Shown piece by piece: positions 46,034-60,514 of a DNA stretch of 64,000 nt. Origin of the DNA: Antedon bifida (taxonomy: Eukaryota; Echinodermata; Crinoidea; Comatulida; Antedonidae); assembly GCA_963402885.1 (NCBI GenBank), contig OY727094.1:3598501-3662500 (forward strand), in the 5' to 3' direction. Positions within the stretch are counted from its first letter, which is position 1. Each line of letters opens with the position of its first letter. Below the pieces are notes generated by a model that did no database searches, was not told where the DNA came from, and saw only the letters and a list, made by a program, of their open reading frames with translations. The translations under genes were made by a program, and so were the position numbers.

Positions 46034-49000
46034 TATGGCAAGCCTCAGCTGTCTGAAGTATTCAAAATATTATATTATTATATCATTTTTTATTATATTA
46101 TATATTGTATTGTAATGAATTATAGGTTTTGCGTTATATTACTTGGTTTTAGCATTATATTATATCTATTTCTAATATAATATGTGAAAAATGTAACAAA
46201 TTATTGACTTTTTGTATTATATTATTGGGTTTTAGCATTATATCATGAACATTTACTATTATATTATTAATAAAATACATTATATTATAATATAATTGTA
46301 TTATATTAAACGCATTTACCTTACTTTATAACATACAACATTATTATATTATACGGATTCGTGAGTTATATTATTATTTTGTATGATGTTTATTATACGT
46401 CACGACTTATTTCAGTTCTTCTAACTCTTTCTCTCCCTCCCCCTGTTCACTAGCAATCAGCGGCAGAATCTGAATTGTGTGACTGTTGAAGAATAACTAA
46501 TTATCTTTACTACGTACTAGGCCTAGGCATGGAGCTACTAGGGGATCTAGCCTAGACGTAGCTAGTTAGACAAGTGACCAAGGACCACCGGACAGCTACA
46601 ACTAATACTACAATACAATAATACTACTACAATAACTACTACTGCTACTACCTAGGCCTAGCTAGTAGAGTACTAGGTAGCCTACTACTAGGCTCTAGCT
46701 AGGGCGTATGTATGATATTAACTAGGCCTACTAGGCCTAGGCCTACTAGTACTAGGCTAGGCCTAGACTTAAGTTGTAGTAGGCTAGGGCCGGGCCTGCT
46801 GCCTTAGGCTAGGCTACTACTACTACTACTACTAGGCAGCCAGCCCATGATGGGTACGAGTAAGCCAAAATGTTGGATTTATAAGTAAACCAAAATTTGG
46901 GTACGAGCGAGTTGGCATGGCCCGGGTACAGGTTGACCTGTATCCTTCTAGCTAATCGTACTAGGCCTAGTCCTCAAGTAAGTCTACGCTACCCAGTCCG
47001 GCTACAATATGGTCTATTTTGTTTTACAGCTTTATTAATACTAATAGCTGGGTTCAAATCTGGGTTGGGACGGCTTTTTCTCATTCTAAAACAGATTTCC
47101 TTATCATAATAAAATAATATATGAATTTATTTGTAATATTGTAATGTATACATAATATAAGTAATTGCCATTGCATTTATTATTATTAATTATATATTAT
47201 ACGGTTACCCCTTAATTATACTATAGTATAATTTCCTTGTTATATTTTACAATATTTTCTTCATAATTCTACAATTTTGTCTTTCACAGCACAAATTTAT
47301 CATACTGAATCATCACACACCAAGTCTCATAAATCTCTACTGTATTTGTCCAAGCTACTCCAGCTACATGGTATTGCCTTGAGGCTAAACTACACACTGT
47401 ATACTGGCACTACCATCATTCCTGGCTCGTCAACCTGGACAACATAAGCACAGTTTCAGTTTATTTACCATTTCAATTTCTGAACATAAGAGATGAACAA
47501 CTTATATGGATGGATAACCGTAAGAGCGAAGCTCGTTTACCGGTCACCCGTTAGTGCAGTGACATTGCAGACAACATAAAGACAGGACAAAGGTGCAATA
47601 CATAACAAGACATGTGAACACTTGTGTTTGCAACCCCTTGGATAAAATAATATATTTATATAAAGGAGAAAGTTAGATATTATAATATTTCTTTTCGATC
47701 ATACAATGATAATTTTAAAATTACTTCCTAAGAAGTCATACTACTGATTCAAAATAGTGACTTACACCCTGTGGTCAAGGCTTTACTTTCTCTTATGCTT
47801 ATTTCCTCCAACATACAGAGTACATAGGACTTTTTTTATTCATAACTGTTGAATTGCATCCCAATACATAGTACCTATTGGTATTATATCTAAAAATACA
47901 AAGGCGGCTAACACAGATAGTTCCATATATACAGTACTCTTTTATAAATAGATGTATCTCTCCAAACTACTCCCAACTACCTAATCTAATAATAGTACTA
48001 TTAGCATACTACTATACACTTTGTAGACAAGAAATAAGTTGTATACACCTAGAGGACTTATGGTAGTACAGTCGATCGCCCTCTCACTGGCTCGGTCAAC
48101 ATAATCTATGCCTAGATTATTACAGTAATTAAAGTACATTATTACAGAGATTTTTTTTTTTTTTTTTGCAGAAATCAAAGTTATGTGTATAGAAAGCAGT
48201 ACTCGTATTAAAAACTAAGCATTTTGCAGGTCTTGAACGCAAACTGGCAGGATATTTTTTATTGTTGAAATGAATTGAATCCCAACTTATTTTCTACGAA
48301 CTGGAGACGAAGACATATTATGACCCTTTTATTTAAATTTATTTGAATAGACCTCCATGTAAAGTCATTAAAGGCTACATGATTGTTTTATATTTTAATA
48401 TGTGATAGTAGAAAATCATTGTGTATAATGAGGACTATGAATCTTATATTTACTTGCATTCTCATCTTTTTAAAATATTATTTATAATGCTGGTAATGAG
48501 TTTAAAATTTAATTATATTGACTATTTTTGATAATCATCATGTCCTTATAAATTCATTTATATTTCTTTTGTGTAATATATTTCATATATTATGTATTAA
48601 ATAAATTGGTAAGGCCCTATACTGTTATTATTTAAGAAAAGTTTATATACACTATTATTTAAATGCCTACCAATATTAGTATTAATTGTTTATGTAAATA
48701 TTTTGTCTAGTTGTCTTGATTTTTTGTATAGGCCAATGGCATCAATGTTTTTCTCAACGCAAATTAGCCTAATAATGCCACATTTAGACACATGATTCAT
48801 TGATTTCTGATATTCTGTACTTGTGTTTGCATTACTAAAATAGTAGTTAATATATTTTATTTATAATGTATGTATAAACATATATTCATATTTTTTTTAA
48901 CATTTTTAATACCTATCTACCTTTCTGATATTGTTACTATTATATAATATTTGTTGAGGCAGCAATAAAAAGAAAATTAAAACATTTAATTTGACCTATA

Positions 49001-52000
49001 CTGTACTATGTTAGTTCAGGAGATAAAGTGTGTGTGGGCAGAAACTAGTGTGTTGGAAGTTGGTGGTGTGAGGTGTATAGTTGTCACTTTAAGACCTAAA
49101 TTAGATGTTTTCTGAAGAAAAGAAGTAAGCGGATACGCTTTCAAACAACTCCAAGAAGATTCACACAAAAATAATTACTTTCCAATAAAATAGTATAACA
49201 GTGTATATTACAGTAGGCCTACATTGAATAAACTCGAGCGAAAAAATAACGCACATAAAAAAACATTCATTTTCTTGTCGAAAAGTGCCCTCTCTAGTTT
49301 TCTATTAATTTATTAATAATTATTATTAATTAATGAGTAATATGAATATATTTTTAACATTCAATGCTGGAAGCTGGTTCTACTCCTAACAAAGTTTCAT
49401 ACCTCAAAATTTCATCAACGTATTCAAAGCACTTCAATATTAAATATCACATTTAACATAAAAAATCGGGTTTTGGATAGAATTTTGCTTAAAAACATAT
49501 ACAAAAAGCATCGATAAAAAATACTTTTCGTATTCAAAAACATTTGATACTTGGTATAAATGTTCAATATAGGTTGCTCTATTCACAGAAACAAAATTGC
49601 ATCCATGAACGTTTTTTGTTGGTTGTTTTTTCAAAATCGTTATTAGGTTGAAAAAAATGAGTTGGAATTGTATGGTCTTTCATAAGTGTACATTTTGTAA
49701 AAACGTAAATTAAAAAAATCAGTGATATGGCTTGATAGTTATTTTGTTTTGCAATATGGATGGAGCAACCTATATTGAACATTTAAACCAAGTATCAAAT
49801 GTTTTTGAATACGAAAAGTATTTTTTATCGATGTTTTCTGTATATGTTTTTAAGCAAAATCAAAACCTGAATTTGTAATGTTAAATGTGATATTTATTTA
49901 AGTGCTTTGAATACGTTGATGAAATTTGGAGGTATGAAACTTTGTTAGGAGTAGATACAGCTTCCAGCCTTAATTGTAAAAAATATGTTAATATTACTCA
50001 TTAATTAATAATAATTATTAATAAATTAATAGAAAACTAGAGAGGGCACTTTTCGAAAAGAAAATGAATATTTTTTTATGTGCGTTATTATTCCGCTCGA
50101 GTTTATTCAATGTACTGTAATATACACTGTTATACTATTTTATTGGAAAGTAATTATTTTTGTGTGAATCTTCTTGAAGTTGTTTGAAAGCGTATCCTTT
50201 TACTTCTTTTCTTCAGAAACATCTAATTTAGGTCTTAAAGTGACAAATATACACCTCGCACCAGATTCTGCCCACACACACTTCATCTCCTGAACTAACA
50301 TAGTACAGTATAAGTCAAAATAATTGTTTAAAATTTTTTTTTATTGAAAACAATCTGCCTCAAAAAATATTATACAATAGTAACAATATCAGAAAGGTAG
50401 GTATTGTAATAATGTTTAAATTTAAAAATGTGAAAAAAAAACTGAATGTTTATACATACATTACAAATGAAATATATTAACTACTAGGTTATTTTAGTAT
50501 TGCATACACAAGTACAGAATATCAGAAATCAATGAATCATGTTTCTAAATGTGGCATTATTAGGCTAATTTGCTTTGAGAAAAACATTGATGCCATTGGC
50601 CTATACAAAAAATCAAGGCAATTAGACAAAATATTTATATAAACAATTATTTAAACTAATATTGGTAGGCATAAAATAAGTGTATATAAACTTTTCTTAA
50701 ATAATAACAGTATAGGGCCTTACCAATTTATTTAATACATAATATATGAACTATATTCCACAAAAGACATATAAATGAATTTATATGGACATAATGATTA
50801 TCAAAACTAGTCAATATAGTTAAATTTTAAACTCGTTACCACCAGCATTATAAATAAAATTTTAAAAAGATGAGAATGCAAGTAAATATCAGATTCTTAG
50901 TCCTCATTATACACAATAATTTTCTACTATTAGTATCACATATTAAAATATAAAACAATCATGTAGCCTTTAATGAATTTACATGGAGGTCTATTCAAAT
51001 AAATTTAAATAAAAGGGTCATAATATGTCTTCGTCTCCAGTTCGTAGAAAATGAAGTTAGGATTCTATTCATTTCAACATAAAAAAATATTCAAAATATC
51101 CTGCCAGTTTGCGTTCAAGAGTACAACCTGCTTAGTTGTTAATACGAGTACTGCTTTCTATACACATAACTTTGATTTCTGCCAAAAAAAAAAAAAAAAT
51201 CTCTGTAATAATGTACTTTAATTACTGTAATAATCTAGGTATAGATTATGTTGACCGGGCCAGTGAGAGGGCGTTCGACTGTACTACCATAAGTCCTCTA
51301 GGTGTATACAACTTCTTGTCTACAAAGTGTATAGTAGTATGCTAATAGTACTATTATTAGATTAGGTAGTTGGGAGTAGATTGGAGAGATACATCTATTT
51401 ATAAGAGAGTACTGTATATGGAACTATCTGTGTTAGCCGCCTTTGTATTTTTAGATATAATACCAATAGGTACTATGTATTGGGATGCAATTCAACAGTT
51501 ATGAATAAAAAAGTCCTATGTACTCTGTATGTTGGAGGAAATAAGCATAAGAGAAAATAAAGCCTTGACCACAGGGTGTAAGTCACTATTTTGAATCAGT
51601 AGTATGACTTCTTAGGAAATAATTTTAAAATTATCATTGTATGATCGAAAAGAAATATTATAATATCTAACTTTCTCCTTTATATAAATATATTATTTTA
51701 TCCAAAGGGTTGCAAACACAAGTGTTCACATGTCTTGTTATGTATTGCACCTTTGTCCTGTCTTTATGTTGTCTGTAATGTCACTGCACTAACGGGTGAC
51801 CGGTAAACGAGCTTCGCTCTTACGGTTATCCATCCATATAAGTTGTTCATCTCTTATGTTCAGAAATTGAAATGGTAAATAAACTGAAACTGAAACTGTG
51901 CTTATGTGGTCCAGGTTGACGAGCCAGGAATGATGGTAGTGCCAGTATACCGTGTAGTTTAGCCTCAAGGCAATACCATGTAGCTGGAGTAGCTTGGACA

Positions 52001-53281
52001 AATACAGTAGAAATTTATGAGACTTGGTGTGTGATGATTCAGTATGATAAATTTGTGCTGTGAAAGACAAAATTGTAGAATTATGAAGAAAATATTGTAA
52101 AATATAACAAGGAAATTATACTATAGTATAATTAAGGGGTAACTGTATAATATATAATTAATAATAATAAATGCAATGGCAATTACTTATATTATGTATA
52201 CATTACAATATTACAAATAAATTCATATATTATTTTATTATGATAAGGAAATCTGTTTTAGAATGAGAAAAGCCATCCCAACCCAGATTTGAACCCAGCT
52301 ATCAATAAGGCTATAAAACAAAATAAACCATATTGTAGCCGGACTGGGTAGCGTAGACTTACTTGAGGCCTAGGCCTAGTACTATTAGCTAGAAGGATAC
52401 AGGTCAACCCGTACCCATGCCAACTCGCTCGTACCCAAATTTTAGTTTACTTATCCAAAATTTTGGCTTACTCGTACCCATCATGGGCTAACTGCCTAGT
52501 AGTAGTAGTAGCCTAGCCTAAGGCAGCAGGCCCGGCCCTAGCCTACTACAACTTAAGTCTAGGCCTAGCCTAGTACTAGTAGGCCTAGGCCTAGTAGTTA
52601 ACATCATACATACGCCCTAGAGCCTAGTAGTAGCTACCTAGTACTCTACTAGCTAGGCATAGGTAGTAGCAGTAGTAGTTATTGTAGTAGTATTATTGTA
52701 TTGTAGTATTAGTTGTAGCTGTCCGGTGGTCCTTGGTCACTTGTCTAACTAGCTACGTCTAGGCTAGATCCCCTAGTAGCTCCATGCCTAGGCCTAGTAC
52801 GTAGTAAAGATAATTAGTTATTCTTCAACAGTCACACAATTCAGATTCTGCCGCTGATTGCTAGTGAACAGGGGGAGGGAGAGAAAGAGTTAGAAGAACT
52901 GAAATAAGTCGTGACGTATAATAAACATCATACAAAATAATAATATAACTCACGAATCCGTATAATATAATAATGTTGTATGTTATAAAGTAAGGTAAAT
53001 GCGTTTAATATAATACAATTATATTATAATATAATGTATTTTATTAATAATATAATAGTAAATATTCATAATGTAATGCCAAAACCGAATAATATAATAC
53101 AAATAGTCAATAATTTGTTACATTTTTCACATAATATATTAGAAATAGATATAATATAATGCTAAAACTAAGTAATAAAATGCAAAACGTATATTTCATT
53201 ACAATACAATATATAATATAATAAAAAAATGATATAATAATATAATATTTTGAATACTTCAGACAGCTGAGGCTTGCCATA
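46034..53281. mobile_element. giant mobile palindrome, copy 1 (7.25 kb, 6-bp TSD)
   Basis: Begins TATGGCAAGCCTCAGCTGTC and ends with its reverse complement. Perfect hexamers TAATTA flank it (46028-46033, 53282-53287). The whole left arm (about 46034-49580) is repeated inverted as the right arm (about 49760-53281), leaving a spacer of about 180 bp. Going inward each arm has: AT-rich TTATATTATTA-type subterminal repeats (to about 46420), a CTAGGCCTAG/TACTACTAC-rich block (46510-46845), a GGGTACGAG segment, then low-complexity AT DNA. No conserved protein was found; short ORFs are shifted between arms. It would form a huge hairpin if single-stranded. The element is presumably non-autonomous or foldback-type. 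Confidence 0.93.
49581..49759. other. central spacer of palindrome copy 1
   Basis: Pairing of the arms ends at CAATATAGGTTGCTC (left, about 49565-49580) and GAGCAACCTATATTG (right, about 49762-49777). The interval between is non-repeated T-rich DNA with no gene. Confidence 0.7.
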
Positions 53282-53287
53282 TAATTA

Positions 53288-53573
53288 TGTTATTTCTTTT
53301 TAATATTCTCCTAAATAACTGTGCCTTTAGGGTATAATTTAACTTATCTCTATATTAATTTCCTTTCCTTCACATGTTTTTGAACTCACTTCATTTCAAT
53401 TGTATTTCGATGCATAACCTTGTCATTGTGTTTAAATTATTCGTACATTAGATTCTATAATTTGTATCCACGCGTAGTTTAAACACAAATCATTGTTATA
53501 GCGTTTCATTAAGTAACACCTGCGTCTAGACATAAAAAAGAATGGAAAATGAAGTAAAATCAAATAAATAGTA
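53288..53573. other. short native stretch between the two giant palindromes
   Basis: About 286 bp of AT-rich host sequence between two independent insertions. It contains no gene or repeat I recognise, and shares no sequence with the flanks outside either element. Confidence 0.7.
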
Positions 53574-53579
53574 GCTATG

Positions 53580-56500
53580 TATGGCAAGCCTCAGCTGTCT
53601 GAAGTATTCAAAATATTATATTATTATATCATTTTTTATTATATTATATATTGTATTGTAATGAATTATAGGTTTTGCGTTATATTACTTGGTTTTAGCA
53701 TTATATTATATCAATTTCTAATATATTATGTGAAAAATGTAACAAATTATTGACTTTTTGTATTATATTATTAGGTTTTAGCATTATATCATGAACATTT
53801 ACTATTATATTATTAATAAAATACATTATATTATAATATAATTGTATTATATTAAACGCATTTACCTTATTTTATAACATACAACATTATTATATTATAC
53901 GGATTCGTTAGTTATATTATTATTTTGTATGATGTTATTTATACGTCACGGCTTATTTCACTTCTTCCAACTCTTTCTCTCCCTCCCCCTGTTCACTAGC
54001 AATCAGCGGCAGAATCTGAATTGTGTGACTGTTGAAGAATAACTAATTATCTTTACTACGTACTAGGCCTAGGCCTACTAGGGGATCTAGCCTAGACGTA
54101 GCTAGTTAGACAAGTGACCAAGGACCACCGGACAGCTATAACTAATACTACAATACAATAATACTACTACAATAACTACTACTGCTACTACCTAGGCCTA
54201 GCTAGTAGAGTACTAGGTAGCCTACTACTAGGCTCTAGGGCGTATGTATGATATTAACTAGGCCTAGGCCTACTAGTACTAGGCTAGGCCTAGACTTAAG
54301 TTGTAGTAGGCTAGGGCCGGGCCTGCTGCCTTAGGCTAGGCTACTACTACTACTACTACTAGGCAGCCAGCCCATGATGGGTACGAGTAAGCCAAAATGT
54401 TGGATTTATAAGTAAACCAAAATTTGTGTACGAGCGAGTTGGCATGGCCCGGGTACAGGTTGACCTGTATCCTTCTAGCTAATCGTACTAGGCCTAGTCC
54501 TCAAGTAAGTCTACGCTACCCAGTCCGGCTACAATATGGTCTATTTTGTTTTACAGCTTTATTAATACTAATAGCTGGGTTCAAATCTGGGTTGGGACGG
54601 CTTTTTCTCATTCTAAAACAGATTTCCTTATCATAATAAAATAATATATGAATTTATTTGTAATATTGTAATGTATACATAATATAAGTAATTGCCATTG
54701 CATTTATTATTATTAATTATATATTATACGGTTACCCCTTAATTATACTATAGTATAATTTCCTTGTTATATTTTACAATATTTTCTTCATAATTCTACA
54801 ATTTTGTCTTTCACAGCACAAATTTATCATACTGAATCATCACACACCAAGTCTCATAAATCTCTACTGTATTTGTCCAAGCTACTCCAGCTACATGGTA
54901 TTGCCTCGAGGCTAAACTACACACTGTATACTGGCACTACCATCATTCCTGGCTCGTCAACCTGGACAACATAAGCACAGTTTCAGTTTATTTACCATTT
55001 CAATTTCTGAACATAAGAGATGAACAACTTATATGGATGGATAACCATAAGAGCGAAGCTCGTTCACCGGTCACCCGTTAGTGCAGTGACATTACAGACA
55101 ACATAAAGACAGGACAAAGGTGCAATACATAACAAGACATGTGAACACTTGTGTTTGCAACCCCTTGGATAAAATAATATATTTATATAAAGGAGAAAGT
55201 TAGATATTATAATATTTCTTTTCGATCATACAATGATAATTTTAAAATTACTTCCTAAGAAGTCATACTACTGATTCAAAATAGTGACTTACACCCTCTG
55301 GTCAAGGCTTTACTTTCTCTTATGCTTATTTCCTCCAACATACAGAGTACATAGGACTTTTTTTATTCATAACTGTTGAATTGCATCCCAATACATAGTA
55401 CCTATTGGTATTATATCTAAAAATACAAAGGCGGCTAACACAGATAGTTCCATATATACAGTACTCTTTTATAAATAGATGTATCTCTCCAAACTACTCC
55501 CAACTACCTAATCTAATAATAGTACTATTAGCATACTACTATACACTTTGTAGACAAGAAATAAGTTCTATACACCTAGAGGACTTACAGTATGGTAGTA
55601 CAGTCGATCGCCCTCTCACTGGCTCGGTCAACATAATCTATGCCTAGAATATTACAGTAATTAAAGTACATTATTACAGAGATTTTTTTTTTTTTTTTTG
55701 CAGAAATCAAAGTTATGTGTATAGAAAGCAGTACTCGTATTAAAAACTAAGCATTTTGCAGGTCTTGAACGCAAACTGGCAGGATATTTTTTATTGTTGA
55801 AATGAATTGAATCCTAACTTATTTTCTACGAACTGGAGATGAAGACATATTATGACCCTTTTATTTAAATTTATTTGAATAGACCTCCATGTAAAGTCAT
55901 TAAAGGCTACATGATTGTTTTATATTTTAATATGTGATAGTAGAAAATCATTGTGTATAATGAGGACTATGAATCTTATATTTACTTGCATTCTCATCTT
56001 TTTAAAATATTATTTATAATGCTGGTAATGAGTTTAAAATTTAATTATATTGACGATTTTTGATAATCATCATGTCCTTATAAATTCATTTATATTTCTT
56101 TTGTGTAATATATTTCATATATTATGTATTAAATAAATTGGTAAGGCCCTATACTGTTATTATTTAAGAAAAGTTTATATACACTATTATTTAAATGCCT
56201 ACCAATATTAGTATTAATTGATTATGTAAATATTTTGTCTAGTTGTCTTGATTTTTTGTATAGGCCAATGGCATCAATGTTTTTCTCAACGCAAATTAGC
56301 CTAATAATGCCACATTTAGACACATGATTCATTGATTTCTGATATTCTGTACTTGTGTTTGCATTACTAAAATAGTAGTTAATATATTTTATTTATAATG
56401 TGTGTATAAACATATATTCATATTTTTTTTAACATTTTTAATACCTATCTACCTTTCTGATATTGTTACTATTATATAATATTTTTTGAGGCAGCAATAA

Positions 56501-59500
56501 AAAAAAAATTAAAACATTTAATTTGACCTATACTGTACTATGTTAGTTCAGGAGATAAAGTGTGTGTGGGCAGAAACTAGTGTGTTGGAAGTTGGTGGTG
56601 TGAGGTGTATAGTTGTCACTTTAAGACCTAAATTAGATGTTTTCTGAAGAAAAGAAGTAAGCGGATACGCTTTCAAACAACTCCAAGAAGATTCACACAA
56701 AAATAATTACTTTCCAATAAAATAGTATAACAGTGTATATTACAGTACATTGAATAAACTCGAGCGGAATAATAATGCACATAAAAAAACATTCATTTTC
56801 TTGTCGAAAAGTGCCCTCTCTAGTTTTCTATTAATTTATTAATAATAATTATTAATTAATGAGTAATATGAACATATTTTTAACATTCAATGCTGGAAGC
56901 TGGTTCTACTCCTAACAAAGTTTCATACCTCCAAATTTCATCAACGTATTCAAAGCACTTCAATATTAAATATCACATTTAACATAAAAAATCGGGTTTT
57001 GGATAGAATTTTGCTTAAAAACATATACAAAAAACATCGATAAAAAATACTTTTCGTATTCAAAAACATTTGATACTTGGTATAAATGTTCACTATATGT
57101 TGCTCTATTCACAGAAACAAAATTGCATTCATAAACGTTTTTTGTTAGTTGTTTTTTCAAAATCGTTATTAGGTTGAAAAAAATGAGTTGGAATTGTATG
57201 ATTTTTCATAAGTGTACATTTTGTAAAAACGTAAATTAAAAAAATCAGTGATATGGCTTGATAGTTATTTTTTTTTTGCAATATGGATGGAGCAACCTAT
57301 ATTAAACATTTATACCAAGTATCAAATGTTTTTGAATACGAAAAGCATTTTTTATCGATGTTTTTTGTATATGTTTTTAAGCAAAATTCTATCAAACCCT
57401 GAATTTGTAATGTTAAATGTGATATTTATTTAAGTGCTTTGAATACGTTGATGAAATTTGGAGATATGAAACTTTGTTAGGAGTAGATACAGCTTCCAGC
57501 CTTAAATGTAAAAAATATGTTCATATTACTCATTAATTAATAATAATTATTAATAAATTAATAGAAAACTAGAGAGGGCACTTTTCGAAAAGAAAATGAA
57601 TATTTTTTTATTTGCGTTATTATTCCGCTCGAGTTTATTCAATGTACTGTAATATACACTGTTATACTATTTTATTGGAAAGTAATTATTTTTGTGTGAA
57701 TCTTCTTGAAGTTGTTTGAAAGCGTATCCTTTTACTTCTTTTCTTCAGAAACATCTAATTTAGGTCTTAAAGTGACAAATATACACCTCACACCAGATTT
57801 TGCCCACAGACACTTCATCTCCTGAACTAACATAGTACAGTATAAGTCAAAATAATTGTTTAAAATTTTTTTTTATTGGAAACAATCTGCCTCAAAAAAT
57901 ATTATACAATAGTAACAATATCAGAAAGGTAGGTATTGTAATAATGTTTAAATTTAAAAATGTAAAAAAAAAAAACAGTATAGGGCCATACCAATTTATT
58001 TAATACATAATATATGAACTATATTCCACAAAAGAAATATAAATGAATTTATATGGACATAATGATTATCAAAACTAGTCAATATAATTAAATTTTAAAC
58101 TCATTACCAGCATTATAAATAAAATTTTAAAAAGATGAGAATGCAAGTGAATATATGATTCATAGTCCTCATTATACACAATGATTTTCTACTATCACAT
58201 ATTAAAATTTAAAACAATCATGTAGCCTTTAATGACTTTACATGGAGGTCTATTCAAATAAATTTAAATAAAAGGGTCATAATATGTCTTCGTCTCCAGT
58301 TCGTAGAAAATGAAGTTAGGATTCCATTCATTTCAACAATAAAAAATATTCAAAATATCCTGCCAGCTTGCGTTCAAGAGTACAACCTGCTTAGTTTTTA
58401 ATACGAGTACTGCTTTCTATACACATAACTTTGATTTCTGCAAAAAAAAAAAAAAAATCTCTGTAATAATGTACTTTAATTACTGTAATAATCTAGGTAT
58501 AGATTATGTTGACCGGGCCAGTGAGAGGGCGTTCGACTGTACTACCATAAGTCCTCTAGGTGTATACAACTTACTTCTTGTCTACAAAGTGTATAGTAGT
58601 ATGCTAATAGTACTATTATTAGATTAGGTAGTTGGGAGTAGATTGGAGAGATACATCTATTTGTAAGAGAGTACTGTATATGGAACTATCTGTGTTAGCC
58701 GCCTTTGTATTTTTAGATATAATACCAATAGGTACTATGTATTGGGATGCAATTCAACAGTTATGAATAAAAATGTATGTTGGAGGAAATAAGCATAAGA
58801 GAAAATAAAGCCTTGACCACAGGGTGTAAGTCACTATTTTGAATCAGTAGTATGACTTCTTAGGAAATAATTTTAAAATTATCATTGTATGATCGAAAAG
58901 AAATATTATAATATCTAACTTTCTCCTTTATATAAATATATTATTTTATCCAAGGGGTTGCAAACACAAGTGTTCACATGTCTTGTTATGTATTGCACCT
59001 TTGTTCTGTCTTTATGTTGTCTGTAATGTCACTGCACTAATGGGTGACCGGTAAACGAGCTTTGCTCTTACGGTTATCCATCCATATAAGTTGTTCATCT
59101 CTTATGTTCAGAAATTGAAATGGTAAATAAACTGAAACTGTGCTTATGTGGTCCAGGTTGACGAGCCAGGGATGATGGTAGTGGCAGTATACCGTGTAGT
59201 TTAGCCTCAAGGCAATACCATGTAGCTGGAGTAGCTTGGACAAATACTGTAGAGATTTATGAGACTTGGTGTGTGATGATTCAGTACTGATAAATTTGTG
59301 CTGTGAAAGACAAAATTGTAGAATTATGAAGAAAATATTGTAAAATATAACAAGGAAATTATACTATAGTATAATTAAGGGGTAACCGTATAATATATAA
59401 TTAATAATAATAAATGCAATGGCAATTACTTATATTATGTATACATTACAATATTACAAATAAATTCATATATTATTTTATTATGATAAGGAAATCTGTT

Positions 59501-60514
59501 TTAGAATAAGAAAAAGCCATCCCAACCCAGATTTGAACCCAGCTATCAATAAAGCTATAAAACAAAATAAACCATATTGTAGCCGGACTGGGTAGCGTAG
59601 ACTTACTTGAGGCCTAGGCCTAGTACGATTAGCTAGAAGGATACAGGTCAACCCGTACCCATGCCAACTCGCTCGTACCCAAATTTTGGTTTACTTATCC
59701 AAAATTTTGGCTTACTCGTACCCATCATGGGCTGACTGCCTAGTAGTAGTAGTAGTAGCCTAGCCTAAGGCAGCAGGCCCGGCCCTAGCCTACTACAACT
59801 TAAGTCTAGGCCTAGCCTAGTACTAGTAGGCCTAGGCCTAGTAGTTAACATCATACATACGCCCTAGAGCCTAGTAGTAGCTACCTAGTACTCGCCTAGG
59901 TAGTAGCAGTAGTAGTTATTGTAGTAGTATTATAGTATTGTAGTATTAGTTGTAGCTGTCCGGTGGTCCTTGGTCACTTGTCTAACTATAGCTACGTCTA
60001 GGCTAGATCCCCTAGTAGGCCTAGGCCTAGTACGTAGTAAAGATAATTAGTTATTCTTCAACAGTCACACAATTCAGATTCTGCCGCTGATTGCTAGTGA
60101 ACAGGGGGAGGGAGAGAAAGAGTTAGAAGAACTGAAATAAGTCGTGACGTATAATAAACATCATACAAAATAATAATATAACTAACGAATCCGTATAATA
60201 TAATAATGTTGTATGTTATAACGTAAGGTAAATGCGTTTAATATAATACAATTATATTATAATATAATGTATTTCATTATTAATATAATAGTAAATGTTC
60301 ATAATATAATGCCAAAACCGAATAATATAATACAAATAGTCAATAATTTGTTACATTTTTCACATAATATATTAGAAATAGATATAATATAATGCTAAAA
60401 CTAAGTAATATAATGCAAAACGTATATTTCATTACAATACAATATATAATATAATAAAAAAATGATATAATAATATAATATTTTGAATACTTCAGACAGC
60501 TGAGGCTTGCCATA
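53580..60514. mobile_element. giant mobile palindrome, copy 2 (6.94 kb, 6-bp TSD)
   Basis: Same family and organisation as copy 1, with its own target duplication GCTATG (53574-53579, 60515-60520). Arms meet around a spacer of about 170 bp near 57108-57280. The right arm lacks about 262 bp found in copy 1 (copy 1 positions about 50443-50705), with the breakpoint in an A-run at 57964-57974. Left arms of the two copies are nearly identical base for base, as are right arms, while left and right arms of one element differ more. This shows both came from a master that was already palindromic. Confidence 0.93.

Noticed and set aside
47040..47075. GGTTCAAATC, a tRNA B-box-like word in the palindrome arms
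   Set aside because: No A-box at proper distance and no cloverleaf can be drawn.
46897..59243. Short ORFs repeated in the giant palindromes as possible transposase exons
   Set aside because: The longest (93 residues, 51789-52070 minus) is frameshifted by 2 bp in the left arms and matches no transposase motif I recognise; an acceptor-like TCTTTCACAG precedes it but coding is not maintained.
46034..60514. Assembly artefact creating the giant palindromes
   Set aside because: Each copy has its own perfect hexamer duplication, distinct flanks, diverged arms and a private deletion, which an artefact would not produce; raw-read confirmation is still desirable.
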